Assembly (NCBI GenBank): GCA_942486035.1
Contig: CALNXK010000040.1
Coordinates: 1,278,501 to 1,342,500 of the forward strand
DNA length: 64,000 bases
Reading direction: 5' to 3'
DNA from: Porites lobata
Lineage: Eukaryota > Cnidaria > Anthozoa > Scleractinia > Poritidae
Below the pieces are notes generated by a model. It was not told where the DNA came from and searched no databases. It saw nothing but the letters and a program-made list of their open reading frames with translations. The translations under genes were made by a program, and so were the position numbers. How positions within the stretch are numbered: position 1 is the first letter of the stretch; every line of letters begins with the position of its first letter. Below are positions 33,901 to 40,861 of this stretch, piece by piece.

Positions 33901-34076
33901 GTAAAGTTATTCAGTTAGAATCAAGTCTTGTGGCATTGATAATAACTTAGCTTATTTTAAAAATAGTAACAGGATGTATATAGGGGAATTTTTGTCAAGC
34001 TATGAATCACTGTGATAATTTATTCTTTTTATTGCCTTTTAGTGAAACTTGCCCACTGTGTCGCCGACCATTTTGA
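4816..34076 (+). CDS. CHY/CTCHY zinc finger and RING-H2 protein, Pirh2/RCHY1-like (whole gene, 10 exons, duplicated exon cassette)
   Basis: Exon 1 (4816-5056), a cassette of exons 2-5 (7299-7840, 12013-12140, 12424-12538, 12919-13004, or the second copy 16623-17164, 20950-21077, 21360-21474, 21751-21836), then exons 6-10 (25313-26022, 26544-27217, 32126-32236, 32920-33008, 34043-34076). All junctions are GT-AG and phases agree. Either cassette gives 2730 nt, 909 residues. Order: acidic N-terminus; charged helix about 163-191; CHY finger from C208; CTCHY from 305; degenerate RING 328-384; Ser-rich linker; CTCHY-like 842-859; RING-H2 864-905. CHY plus RING proteins of the Pirh2 family are E3 ubiquitin ligases, so ligase activity is likely. 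Substrate is unknown. The family's usual proteins are far shorter (roughly 260 residues), so the linker and second RING are unusual. Confidence 0.85.
5776..6021 (-). pseudogene. Transposase fragment, CENP-B/Tc5-type DNA-binding domain
   Basis: Translation has 'FKGSLGWYQKWKRRHSVSLR' followed by 'LPEDLEQQTVKFHRFV', the pattern of the second helix-turn-helix of pogo/Tigger and CENP-B-like transposases. The frame leaves homology after about 'RQRHGYSLSR', where the DDE domain should begin. A splice acceptor is plausible just upstream on the minus strand (TTAG at about 6030). Confidence 0.75.
6251..6553 (-). pseudogene. Transposase fragment, N-terminal helix-turn-helix (psq/pogo type)
   Basis: The ATG-initiated frame has 'NLALKLTIVAEAEAVQNNSE', 'IAREYGISESMVRRWRKDQ' and then a basic linker ending 'GLQSREPK'. 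A donor-like GTAAG follows at the PK codons, which would splice to the second DNA-binding domain at 6021. It is the first exon of the transposase of the element at 5520-7045. Confidence 0.75.
7299..7840 (+). CDS. Exon 2 (copy 1): charged helix and first half of the CHY zinc finger
   Basis: Acceptor TTTTGTAG|G at 7298; donor GAG|GTAATG at 7841. The 542 nt complete the split Gly codon and add residues 81-261. Residues 163-191 are an uninterrupted Glu/Arg/Lys helix, a likely coiled coil or single helix. Residues 207-261 begin the CHY finger: 'WLCEHYQRHC', 'FPCCTQFYPCHRCH' and 'CSFCQ', the expected Cys/His order of the family. No Met occurs in this exon. It differs from exon 2' at two positions, both changing residues (203 Gln/Arg and 260 Arg/Gln). 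Confidence 0.9.
7972..8146. mobile_element. Fold-back MITE in intron 2, copy 1
   Basis: Arms of about 65 bp (TAGATTCCATGTTGCCGTG on the left, its inverse on the right) flank a centre with GCACACGAGCCGCAGGCGAG. The same element sits at 17295-17470, so it predates the duplication. Confidence 0.85.
8178..8690. other. Copy-1-only intronic segment
   Basis: About 510 bp with no counterpart in copy 2. Its right end (ATCATTGTATAAAA) is the inverse of TTTTATACAATGAT at about 8153, so the fold-back above may be part of a larger inverted-end element. No coding signal. Confidence 0.55.
9402..10590. mobile_element. DNA element with about 190-bp inverted ends, copy 1
   Basis: The left end (GGGGATCCAGGGGCAGTC...) and the right end (...GACTGCCCCTGGGTCTCC) are imperfect inverses over about 190 bp, both with GGGAGAAAAGG and GATTGGGCACAAAAAATGC. 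The interior includes a sequence also found at 49,282-49,640 (GTGAAGGACGTAAACAAGC-like). Present in both copies (18346-19530), with a single arm at 24,937-25,060. Confidence 0.75.
12013..12140 (+). CDS. Exon 3 (copy 1): second half of the CHY zinc finger
   Basis: Acceptor TTACAG|ATT and donor GCAG|GTAAGT, 128 nt. Residues 262-304 carry the remaining zinc ligands: 'CRKCGGKMSAYFCAICKHF', 'PYHCEKCGICR'. This matches the conserved C-terminal half of the CHY domain, where the C-x2-C pairs close the zinc sites before the CTCHY finger. It is identical in nucleotide sequence to exon 3' (20950-21077). It includes the first in-frame Met after residue 1 (about residue 276). Confidence 0.92.
12424..12538 (+). 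CDS. Exon 4 (copy 1): CTCHY zinc finger
   Basis: Acceptor ATCCAG|G and donor GAG|GTGAGT, 115 nt, residues 305-342. 'FHCEVCNVCLDKRLEGNHKC' (311-330) is the CTCHY finger that in Pirh2 proteins leads directly into the RING. The following C-x2-C pair expected for the RING is replaced here by Asp335 and Gln338. Four of 115 nt differ from exon 4', all changing residues (305 Ile/Asn, 310 Ser/Leu, 331 Cys/Arg, 339 Phe/Val). Confidence 0.9.
12919..13004 (+). CDS. Exon 5 (copy 1): degenerate RING core
   Basis: Acceptor TCTGCAG|G and donor TCAT|GTAAGT, 86 nt, ending in phase 2 inside an Ile codon once joined to exon 6. 'LPCSHKAHREC' (351-361) keeps the C-x-H-x2-H-x2-C core of a RING. If the intron is retained, reading stops at once (ATG TAA), giving a 371-residue form without linker or second RING. 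One residue differs from exon 5' (350 Lys/Ile). Confidence 0.88.
13057..13922. mobile_element. Fold-back element in intron 5 of copy 1, 11-bp target duplication
   Basis: Two arms of roughly 400 bp in inverse orientation (left GTCCGGGTGAACGTAGTCC, right its inverse) with a short centre near 13,420-13,580. AAATTAATTCT flanks both sides (13046-13056 and 13923-13933), while copy 2 has it once at 21876-21886. The left end carries about 28 bp more than the right. The short conserved reading 'QDYVHPDDQTQPTFE' (minus strand) resembles tails of cnidarian retroelements. A Penelope-like origin is possible but not shown. Confidence 0.82.
14782..14880. repeat. Hairpin at the end of the duplication unit, copy 1
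   Basis: Inverse arms AATTATTC...GTCGAATAATCC and GGATTATTCAACAATATTAAC...GAATAATT. Bases after 14880 switch straight to exon-1 sequence. The matching hairpin of copy 2 is at 23540-23640. Confidence 0.75.
14884..15099 (+). pseudogene. Exon 1' (copy 2): exon 1 without its start codon
   Basis: It matches exon 1 from codon 9 to the donor AAG|GTAAG at 15100. An in-frame TAA lies at 14874-14876, only a few codons upstream, and there is no Met in the exon or in exon 2'. It has no acceptor at its 5' side. It therefore cannot start or be spliced in as it stands. It has 7 differences in 216 nt from exon 1, four of them changing residues (Ser/Leu, Glu/Lys, Arg/Pro, Thr/Ala), more than exons 2-3 show. 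Confidence 0.85.
15692..16504. mobile_element. Copy-2-only insertion with tRNA-like promoter boxes
   Basis: Copy 1 reads AGTCAATTGA|TTATTTCATT (7170/7171). Copy 2 has about 813 extra bases between these points. On the minus strand it carries an A-box-like TGGTGTAGTGG (15855-15865) and a B-box-like GGTTCAAATCC (15817-15827), at tRNA-like spacing. No target duplication was found, so deletion from copy 1 is also possible. Confidence 0.6.
15812..15865 (-). ncRNA. tRNA-derived sequence (SINE head or tRNA relic)
   Basis: Pol III type-2 A and B boxes are present in order, but the anticodon loop lacks the usual T33 and the T stem is poorly paired. It is better read as a tRNA-derived repeat than as a working tRNA. 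Confidence 0.5.
16623..17164 (+). CDS. Exon 2' (copy 2): charged helix and first half of CHY finger
   Basis: It has the same 542 nt, acceptor and donor as exon 2. It accepts phase 1, so exon 1 at 4816-5056 can splice straight to it, skipping copy 1. All CHY ligands are kept. The two differences from exon 2 change residues 203 (Arg here) and 260 (Gln here). Confidence 0.88.
17295..17470. mobile_element. Fold-back MITE in intron 2', copy 2
   Basis: The same element as at 7972-8146, with nearly identical arms and centre. Confidence 0.85.
17502..17634 (+). repeat. Local repeat of the exon 2' 3' end and its donor
   Basis: About 130 bp matching 17155-17288 recur here, from the last codons of exon 2' through the start of intron 2'. 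The copied donor reads GAA|GTAATG instead of GAG|GTAATG. Copy 1 lacks this repeat. Confidence 0.75.
18346..19530. mobile_element. DNA element with about 190-bp inverted ends, copy 2
   Basis: Counterpart of 9402-10590. Its presence in both copies dates it before the duplication. Confidence 0.75.
20950..21077 (+). CDS. Exon 3' (copy 2): second half of CHY finger
   Basis: 128 nt, identical to exon 3, with the same splice sites. All Cys/His ligands of the C-terminal half of the CHY domain are present. Confidence 0.9.
21360..21474 (+). CDS. Exon 4' (copy 2): CTCHY finger
   Basis: 115 nt with intact acceptor CCAG|G and donor GAG|GTGAGT. It keeps 'FHCEVCNVC' and 'EGNHKC' but carries Asn305, Leu310, Arg331 and Val339. 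It accepts phase 2, so besides exon 3' it could also follow exon 5 of copy 1 in frame. Confidence 0.88.
21751..21836 (+). CDS. Exon 5' (copy 2): degenerate RING core
   Basis: 86 nt, with splice sites as in exon 5. 'CQILPCSHKAHREC' keeps the RING core. It is the nearest exon 5 to exon 6 (intron 21837-25312). Confidence 0.88.
22295..23285. other. Copy-2-only segment in intron 5'
   Basis: It replaces about 190 bp of copy 1 (14337-14524). It contains short repeated phrases (ATACCCTATTTCAGACC twice, with ACCCTGTTTCAG nearby) typical of a decayed repeat. No gene is seen. Confidence 0.5.
23540..23640. repeat. Hairpin at the end of the duplication unit, copy 2
   Basis: Inverse arms around GTTGAATAATCCC and GGGATTATTCAACAA. 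Homology to copy 1 ends at GAATAATTGT, after which single-copy sequence begins. Confidence 0.75.
24270..24803. mobile_element. Pogo/Tigger-type MITE with TA target duplication
   Basis: Ends CAGTGAGACCTCTATTAAGC and GCTTAATAGAGATTTCACTG are inverse and flanked by TA (24268-24269 and 24804-24805). Inner copies of CTCTATTAAGCAGA repeat the end motif. No transposase is seen. Confidence 0.8.
24937..25060. repeat. Single arm of the 190-bp inverted-end family
   Basis: GGTCTGGTAAGACATTG...CTGCCCCTGGGTCTCCGAG matches the right end of the elements at 10590 and 19530. No partner arm is nearby, only a 13-bp hairpin (CTGGCTTCTGATT) at about 24,869-24,912. Confidence 0.55.
25313..26022 (+). CDS. Exon 6: end of degenerate RING and Ser/Asp-rich linker
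   Basis: Acceptor TTACAG|C and donor ATG|GTGAGT, 710 nt. The first base completes Ile371. 'GACLCERC' (377-384) supplies the last Cys pair of the degenerate RING. The rest, to residue 607, is a low-complexity Ser/Asp/Glu linker with 'FLLRHTQDEELSQSAL' (461-476), a motif that recurs in exon 7, and several Trp residues ('VWSSGQ', 'MFVWSSADG'). No known domain. The linker is probably disordered. Confidence 0.88.
26544..27217 (+). CDS. Exon 7: linker with imperfect tandem peptide repeats
   Basis: Acceptor TTTTTTAAG|G and donor CGT|GTAAGT, 674 nt, phases 1 in and 0 out. Residues 655-747 hold about three imperfect units with 'GARPRQVHYST', 'GARPREHQYST' and 'VARLQQAQYSY'. 'FLLKHSQDKALRAWAL' (769-784) mirrors the exon 6 motif. 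A Lys/Arg-rich then acidic tail follows. Function of the repeats is unknown. Confidence 0.85.
28571..28606. repeat. Perfect 14-bp hairpin in intron 7
   Basis: CCATATTGGTGCAC and its exact inverse, separated by about 7 bases. Confidence 0.8.
28919..29641. mobile_element. TA-flanked MITE in intron 7
   Basis: Ends CTGTAGAATTC and GAATTCTACAG are inverse and flanked by TA (28917-28918 and 29642-29643). Inside, AAAGTAGC/GAAAGTAAC phrases repeat. No transposase is seen. Confidence 0.7.
29745..29922. repeat. Inverted repeat in intron 7
   Basis: Arms of about 65 bp (GAAATGGTAAA...TGGAGTTATGGATGCACG...GGTTGCTAAGCAC and its inverse) around a short centre that itself holds AGTCGC/GCGACT. Confidence 0.8.
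31406..31885. mobile_element. MITE in intron 7 with GGCCCCGGTTGTTCAAACG ends
   Basis: The right end is the inverse (CGTTTGAACAACTGGGGCC), with further matching GGATA..TATCC blocks inside. A diverged relative begins at 33,088 in intron 9 (GGCCCTGGTTGTTCAAATGC). Confidence 0.75.
31886..32080. repeat. Inverted repeat just upstream of exon 8
   Basis: AGAGTACAGGTCAC and its inverse GTGACCTGTACTCT, extended on both sides by TTTCCACAGG/CCTGTGGAAA. It ends about 46 bp before exon 8. Confidence 0.7.
32126..32236 (+). CDS. Exon 8: CTCHY-like finger and start of the RING-H2
   Basis: Acceptor TTTTAG|ACT and donor GAG|GTGAAT, 111 nt, residues 833-869. 'VHNCVNCNQI' and 'ENHPC' repeat the exon 4 pattern. 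'DICCICQE' gives the first RING ligand pair, Cys864 and Cys867. Positions 842-890 align without gaps to 313-361 of the same protein. Confidence 0.88.
32920..33008 (+). CDS. Exon 9: RING-H2 core
   Basis: Acceptor TTTCAG|TAT and donor ACAT|GTAAGT, 89 nt, residues 870-898 plus two bases of Ile899. 'VPCGHKFHEEC' gives Cys882, His884, His887 and Cys890. The exon ends in phase 2 within an Ile codon, exactly as exon 5 does. Confidence 0.9.
34043..34076 (+). CDS. Exon 10: last RING Cys pair and stop
   Basis: Acceptor CTTTTAG|T. 'ETCPLCRRPF' (900-909) closes the RING-H2 with Cys902 and Cys905, then TGA at 34074-34076. Confidence 0.9.
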
Positions 34077-35134
34077 GTCCTTCCTGAGTGCAACACAGGA
34101 TCATTCTATCCACCCTACCAATGTTAGTTGTATTTATGCAAATTACAACGGTTACCACTAACACACGCCCTCGAAGGATTAAGAGCTAGGAATTTTTAGG
34201 TACTATTGCCTTGGATATGCTTGCTTGTCCTTTTTATATCAAAAGTTTACATCAGATGTAAGTTATATTTTTAGTCATATTTTTATGACCATTTTTGGAT
34301 AATAACAATTATTATTTATCCTAAGATACATGGCTTTTTTAAAAAGCCTACTCCACCCCTTACCCTTTTGGGGAGCTTATGCAAAAAAGACAGTATTGAG
34401 AACGTTAAAACAGCTGTAGGTTTAATAACTAAAGTGACAATTTTGTACGTGTACTTTCTGGTGCATTTCTTTACCTTCCCTTCAAGGTCATGGCGTGAAA
34501 TTTCCTTATGTGACGGGTTCTGGATGACCAAAAAATCAGGACGACGAATATTATTTTTCTCTTTCAACATTTCCAAAAAAAAAAAAAAAATTTTCTCTGC
34601 CATCACTGTCTTCGATGCTAAAGCTCCCTATTGCTGGGATCCAACAAGGGTATTATACATGTGTTGCAGAACAAACAAGGTTGGAGTCTAAGATTATAAT
34701 AGAAAAAATAATAGAAAATATTTTAAGTTAGAATTTATTAATAAATTTATAAATTAAAATAGATAAAAGAGAAATGAGAACTCATTACTATTTTATTCAC
34801 TGAACTTCAATAGACATGAAAATCTCTATTTCTGAATTGCCCATATTAGTAAAATTCACCTAGTGTTCTATTATCAATGCTGCGTTCTGTTAGGCTATAT
34901 GTTTTAGCCCACTAGTAGCCAAAAGCGCCGGCTTTGAAAACCAAAATAATGCCGGCTGAATCGCGTTTAGCTAGCTAAAGTTGTTTTGTCTCGATATTTT
35001 TTACCAACTAGTTGGATTTTGCTAAAGAGACCATGAGGGCAGAAGGAATAATTATTATTCCTGTCGCCCTCATGGGCTATTGACTCAGAGCCAATTCGGG
35101 CTTGAGGAATAACTGTTTAATACACGCTGTTTGC
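34077..35134 (+). other. 3' flank / likely 3' UTR
   Basis: AT-rich, without a gene. An AATAAA hexamer stands at 34740-34745 and could serve as the poly(A) signal. A run of 16 A lies at about 34,575. Confidence 0.4.
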
Positions 35135-35290
35135 TGGATGTTACGAAAACGGGGAACGAGCAAGGGGAACGGTAGAATGAAAAATGAGAACAAAATAAAG
35201 AATTGGAAATTAAGTTACTGATAGGGCTAGGTTTCAAGAGAGGTCTTGTTTCCATTCTTCATTTTCCCATTCCCCGTTTTAGTAACATCC
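35135..35290. mobile_element. hAT-like MITE, 8-bp target duplication
   Basis: Ends GGATGTTACGAAAACGGGG and its inverse. CTGTTTGC repeats directly at 35127-35134 and 35291-35298. Confidence 0.7.
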
Positions 35291-35548
35291 CTGTTTGCCC
35301 ACAAATTTTGCATAGACTGGCGCTCCTGGGAGGACTGCATTTTCCCAGTAGCATTTGAAAACAATAACTCATGCAAACTTATTCGGAGGGGGGCGCAAAT
35401 AGAGTGTGGGATTAAAAAATTGTCAATACTTGGGCTATCATTCAAAATATTCTTTCGTTTGAATGATTGTGCAATTGAGGTTATTATGGTCATTATTATA
35501 ATTATTGATTGTTTCTCTGTTTCATAAAAGATTATTCACATAGATATA

Positions 35549-35670
35549 GCTGATTCAACAAAGGTTGGTTTGCTCATTGGGAATTGGCACTGGGAAGCTA
35601 TTGTTTGCTGGTCACACCATATGCTCAAAGCCCAATTCCCAATGCCCAAGGCAACCTTTATTGAATCAGC
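35549..35670. mobile_element. 122-bp TA-flanked MITE
   Basis: Ends GCTGATTCAACAAAGGTTG and its near-exact inverse, with TA on each side and a further inverted pair (CCAATTCCCAATGCCCA type) inside. Confidence 0.75.
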
Positions 35671-35672
35671 TA

Positions 35673-36508
35673 TGATTTTACATAAAAGGACTCCCAAGTT
35701 TGTGAAAACAGAATGGAAGAAATGGTTGAATTCTCTGCACACATCAGCTCTTGCTAGTGTTGATATCCAGATGAACTGGTGTCTTGTTTTATATCATGAT
35801 GCATGGACAGTATGGAATTTTGTATAGTTGAATGAAGGGTTAGTTTGTGAAGAAAGGAAGTATTTGCTAATTTCCCACACAGACGTTCTGCTTCGTTCTC
35901 TTCCATTCGTCACGTGGAGGGCGTGACGAAAGCCCAAGAACGTCCGTGTAAGATGCTAAATATTTGCCTGTTATGCCTTTTCCCTTTTAATGTGATTAGT
36001 AGAGCCATCCCAGTGGGCCTGGCTTGGCCATGGTGAGCAGATAGGCCTTATTCACGATACCCACCATCTTTATACGCACTTTAGGATTGACGGGAAAAAA
36101 GCAATGTCATGTGGAATTCCAGGGGGGGACAAATGATAAACTTTGCTTATACGTGTAACTGCGGTCGAATGTTTTTGTTCTCTCAAAACGAGTCGACTAG
36201 TTTAGTCTTTCAAAACATACAGGTATTTTTACTACAAAAGGCTGACGTTATCCATTTGTCATGATTTGTGTCAAGTACGTTTTCTGTTTTCTCACTTTTA
36301 CTGGGCCAGATTATTTATCGCACAGTTCAGAGTTTGAGGAAAATTTATTTTTGAATAGAAGTAGCTATTTGGAATCTGGCTTGAAGCTGGCTTTCTCCTA
36401 GCTGATTGTGTGTTGATGGCACTGAAAAGGGAAAAGGTATAATGTTGGAGAAGTGAAACAGATTTAGCTTTATAAACTAAGTTGATAGGGTATACTACCT
36501 AACGTGAC
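35673..36508. other. No gene seen
   Basis: An imperfect palindromic stretch at about 35,880-35,950 (GACGTTCT/AGAACGTC). Otherwise nothing is recognised. Confidence 0.4.
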
Positions 36509-36983
36509 AATAGAGAGGAGAAGTGTGACGTCACGTTACCATGGTAGCACTACTTCTGGATGACAACAAAACCAACGACGACGGCGACGGCAAGGAGAAC
36601 GGCAAGAAATAATATGTTTATATTAACAAACAACAACTTGCGCGTGCATCACGCTATTTTGTACATTTCTTTGCCGTCGTTGCACCACTACGACATGAAA
36701 CTTCCTAATTTCACGAGCCCGCGTTATGGAGTAGGTGAACACAACACAAAAATTGCCGCTTTCTTTTTTGAAACTTAGATAACGATAGCTACCGTCCCAA
36801 AGAAAATTTCGCCAAGATATGCAAAATTAAATGAAATTGAATAAGATCGGTGAAGTTTGAAGTGGTGCGAATAGACTTTTAAGTGACATTTTTTGAAAAA
36901 AAAATTTTGTGGCATTTCGGTTTATTGTCATCCAAAAAATTTGCTACCATGGCAACGTGGCGTAAGAACTTCTCCTCTCTATT
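36509..36983. mobile_element. MITE with AATAGAGAGGAGAAG ends
   Basis: Terminal inverse pair AATAGAGAGGAGAAG / CTTCTCCTCTCTATT, with inner ACCATGGTAGC / GCTACCATGG. The interior (TTGCGCGTGCATCACGC..) is shared with 49,282-49,640. A partial relative ends near 44,250. Confidence 0.7.
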
Positions 36984-37918
36984 ACTACGACTTTGGTGGC
37001 CAAACTACCCACCAACGTAGTTGAGGAAAGCAAGTGGTAGTATCATTAATATGCAGTCTGTTTTACAAAGGTTTTGTAATCATGCATACAAAATAAAAGA
37101 CAGCATGTCCCCTTCGCCGCGCCCGGTTCTCTCTCGTCTGCTCTAATTAGAATAATTGCTATATCGTTTTTGAATTTCTTCCAAAATATGTGTTCCTGTT
37201 GGAGCCCTCCTAACGCTATATCTTATGAGTCAATTTCGTACCCGGAGTCCTCGGGTTCTTTGGTCAGCGGTTGTCGCCACCAAAGGCCCATAGAACACGT
37301 TCAAACGTGACTCGTCCCCAGTCGTCTCTCATTCAACCTCTTCCAATCCCATCACTAGAGAGCTTTAGATTCTAAGACGAGGAAGAGAACGAGATTTTGT
37401 GCACGCGCGTGAATCAGCATCATTTTGGCGGGAAAACTTGGTAACCGTATTCATTGTACTACGAGTTTTAGCGGGATGTCGTAGTGGCGGAAACAAGTTA
37501 TCAAATGTTAGGATCGTGCAAATGGCCTATTGCAGAAATCCAAAGAGGCCGTGAAAGCTAGAAACTGGTATCATAGATGAGTTTGAAGAAGCCGGAAAGA
37601 TCCAAAAATTCGTTTTTCAGTTACTTTCCTCTCTTCTCCCTTACCATCTCCCCCAAGTCAGCCTTTATAACACATCGTGCGCACTTAGCCGCCGCCGCAG
37701 GCATCACTGTCCTGTTTAACAAAACGGGTGGGAGAATGGAGAGAGAACAGGAAGTCTCCTTTAGTCGTTCTCCGACTATTCATGATCAGTGTAACCGTTG
37801 CAAAAGGAATTGCCTGTGGAGGAGGCTAAAGCGCGAGAAATAATAATGTATGCGTGCGTGTGAATAGGACACGATTAAGAGAAAGTGCATAAACTTTTGC
37901 TTGTCTCTTTTTTACCAA
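36984..37918. other. No gene seen
   Basis: The frame 37577-37843 has no recognised domain. No repeat was identified with confidence. Confidence 0.4.
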
Positions 37919-38104
37919 TAGACCTATTCGGCTAACTCAGTGTTGTACCCAATTCAAATCTCCCGGGGATAAGATTCTTTGTGTATTATATTTGCATTAT
38001 AATGTGGCATTCACATTTAAATGATATGGAAATTTCTGAAACAAAACATTTTATTCCCAAAGGGTTTGAATTGGGTACAACATTGAGTTAGCCGAATAGG
38101 TCTA
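37919..38104. mobile_element. 186-bp MITE with about 40-bp inverted ends
   Basis: TAGACCTATTCGGCTAACTC and its exact inverse, continuing inward (TGTTGTACCCAATTCAAA). Confidence 0.85.
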
Positions 38105-38553
38105 CCTAGAAACGCTGCAGGATAATTGCACAGGTTACGCCAAGTAATTTCTTAGGGATGATAATTGAATTGGCCTCTCGGGCAGACGCACTCTTTCTTC
38201 CCTCTGTACTACTTCCTCGCGACACCACCCGTGTTGGCCAGAACCTCTTTAGAACCTCTAATTTGATAGGTTCTTGTTGGCCCGAAGCTCTATTGTTTCA
38301 GAGTTGGGGTTCATTGTTAGTTTTGTTTGGGTTAGGGCTATCTATTGTTTTCTAAACCAATCCTGTGAGCCATTCTGACTTAGAGCGTCCGGCCCACCCA
38401 GTTTTTGTTTGGTCCCCTATACTATTCACAGTCATGTAATATTCATTATCCCGTGCGATGACGTATTAGCCATTATATAACCCTGAATAATATATGCAAA
38501 GTTTTTAGTTCGCAAAGAGTTTCATTGAACGCGGGTCAGGAAAGTTCTCCGCA

Positions 38554-38610
38554 GCACGGCCTGCTGCCGTTTCGACGGCAGAGTTGCAGTACAGTCACAG
38601 CAGGCCGTGC
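38554..38610. repeat. Hairpin GCACGGCCTGCTG / CAGCAGGCCGTGC
   Basis: Perfect 13-bp stem, with a smaller inner stem CCGT..ACGG. A diverged relative lies at about 42,788-42,855 with the same GGCAGAGTTNCAGTACAGTC loop region. Confidence 0.7.
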
Positions 38611-38710
38611 TCCCTTTGCCTCGGTAACCATCGCGAGATATTGGCAATGGTTTTCAGTCGGGCGCGGCTACGAGTGCGGCTGTCTTGGAGCTCGCAAATT
38701 CTGTTGGCCA

Positions 38711-40660
38711 CCACAGGTAACCCAGGCTCTGTGATAGTACCACAGTACGGTTCCAGTAAAATTACAGTGTTTGTATGGGGTAAAAATATCATCCTAAAAT
38801 TTCTAGGAAATACTAAATAAAGATCAATAAACCTTACTCTGCAGTTAATTGTTGTTGTCCTTATTGCTCCAACGAAGTTTCGTGATAATTTGCAGTAATT
38901 TGTTTAAATTCACTCTATCTACAATAATAATATACAAGGTAGGAAACACGAGGTGCCATTTTCGCCGACATGCTCTCATTCAACACAACTTTTTCCACGA
39001 AATTCGAACTCCAACGGAACATAAACATGCCAGGATCGTAGAAATAGGATAGCAGCCGATATAGAAACCAATGAAGCTTTCCCAGATAGAGAAACGAATC
39101 CCACAGACTTTGACAAACTCGAAGGATATAATCCAAACAGACCGAGAATATGCTCGCCGAAGCAGCCGGGCCAGATCAACACGCGGCCAAGAAAATGAGG
39201 CCTGGGCACTGTACAAAAGAAAATCATCCCGGGAGTCCTGAGGTGACCTTACTGGGCACCGATACATCATTTGCCCAAAGCCACCCTACCCTGCTGAAAA
39301 AATACTTAATAGAAGGCAATTGTTCTTCCTAGCCGTACCACCCTGGCCTGTTATAAACAGATTATGTCCCTCTCGAACTATATCCAGCGCCTGGCGCTGG
39401 TCCTCAGAAAGAATATCAAACATCAATAGGGCAAGGTTATAAGGGCAAAGGAAAGAACAACGAAGGAGGATTTACAAAACTTAAAACGAGCAAAAGATAT
39501 AAGTGAATTTTGGCTCTTACCGAGGCATTTGTACAACAGGACCAAATTCAAAGAGAGGTGTATCACGATGATTCACATATTTAACCGATAGAGCGTTCAC
39601 TTGTATTGACAAGAAGTCGGCGTGTTACTGCCGCATTAATCGCTAAATATGTTAATCGCGCTAGTTCTTTGTTTACTGGTGCACATGCCTTTCACATTCG
39701 TCTCAGTTATCGCAATTCATATTCTGTCGCAATTTTCTGTGTAATTTTTGACACTAGTTTGTAAGCTTCACCGTTTATTTACGATAGTTTCGCTCGAGAG
39801 TTCACAGCAACAGTATCTCAGTCATCATCTACCTTTTGTTCAACCTTGTTTTTAGCCCGCCTTGTAAGTATTTCGCGTTGTTATTTCATTAGTTTCATTA
39901 CTGTTATTTGCACTCCTTAGTAAAAGAAATGGGACGCCTTGTAACTCCGCAGACTCTCCTGATTATATTAATTTTTTTTAGCGATTTAAAATTAATTTAG
40001 GCGCGTGTGCGGGGTTTGCTCTGGCAAATAGTGATTGGCTAGGAAGAACAATTGCCTTCTATCAAGTATTTTTGCAGCAGGGGAGGGTGGCTTTGGGCAA
40101 ATGATGTATCGGTCCCTAGAAAGGTCACCCCAGGACCCCCGGGATGGAATTTTTTTGTACAGTGCCCAGGCCTCATTTTCTTGGCCGCGTGTTGATCTGG
40201 CCCGGCTGCTTCGGCGAGCATATTCTCGGTCTGTTTGGATTATATTCTTCGAGTTTGTCAAAGTCTGTGGGATTCGTTTCTTTGTCTGGGAAAGCTTCAT
40301 TGGTTTCTATATCGGCTGCTATCCTATTTCTACGATCCTGGCATGTTTATGTTCCGTTGGAGTTCGAATTTCGTGGAAAAAGTTGTGTTGAATGAGAGCA
40401 TGTCGGCGAAAATGGCACCTCGTGTTTCCTACCTTGTATATTATTATTGTAGATAGAGTGAATTTAAACAAATTACTGCAAATTATCACGAAACTTCGTT
40501 GGAGCAATAAGGACAACAACAATTAACTGCAGAGTAAGGTTTATTGATCTTTATTTAGTATTTCCTAGAAATTTTAGGATGATATTTTTACCCCATACAA
40601 ACACTGTAATTTTACTGGAACTGTACTGTGGTACTATCACAGAGCCTGGGTTACCTGTGG
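38711..40660. repeat. Large inverted repeat, two 624-bp arms
   Basis: The left arm 38711-39334 and right arm 40037-40660 are inverse copies of equal length and high identity, separated by 702 bp of unrelated sequence. Both outer ends read CCACAGGTAACCC, which looks like a splice donor, and an AATAAA lies about 100 bp inside each. No target duplication was found. Open frames in the arms (for example 40035-40391) show no known domain. Confidence 0.88.
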
Positions 40661-40861
40661 CGCCACGTGCATGCTCGACTTTCGAACTCCATTTCTGCGC
40701 CAAGGAGACGTGACGTATTCCTTTCTTCCGTACCTTCATTCTGCGCTAGCTGTGTATGGTTCTGGCCGTATGTATTACCTGCTACAGCCGGGGTAAGTTG
40801 TTGTTTATATTTTTCTGTTTCGGTGGGCCGGCATTCTGTGTTTCGCCCGCGTTAGTACGTA

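Noticed and set aside
40035..40522. Protein genes in the inverted-repeat arms
   Set aside because: The same frames appear in mirror image at 38849-39332, show no domain and are explained by the inverted repeat.
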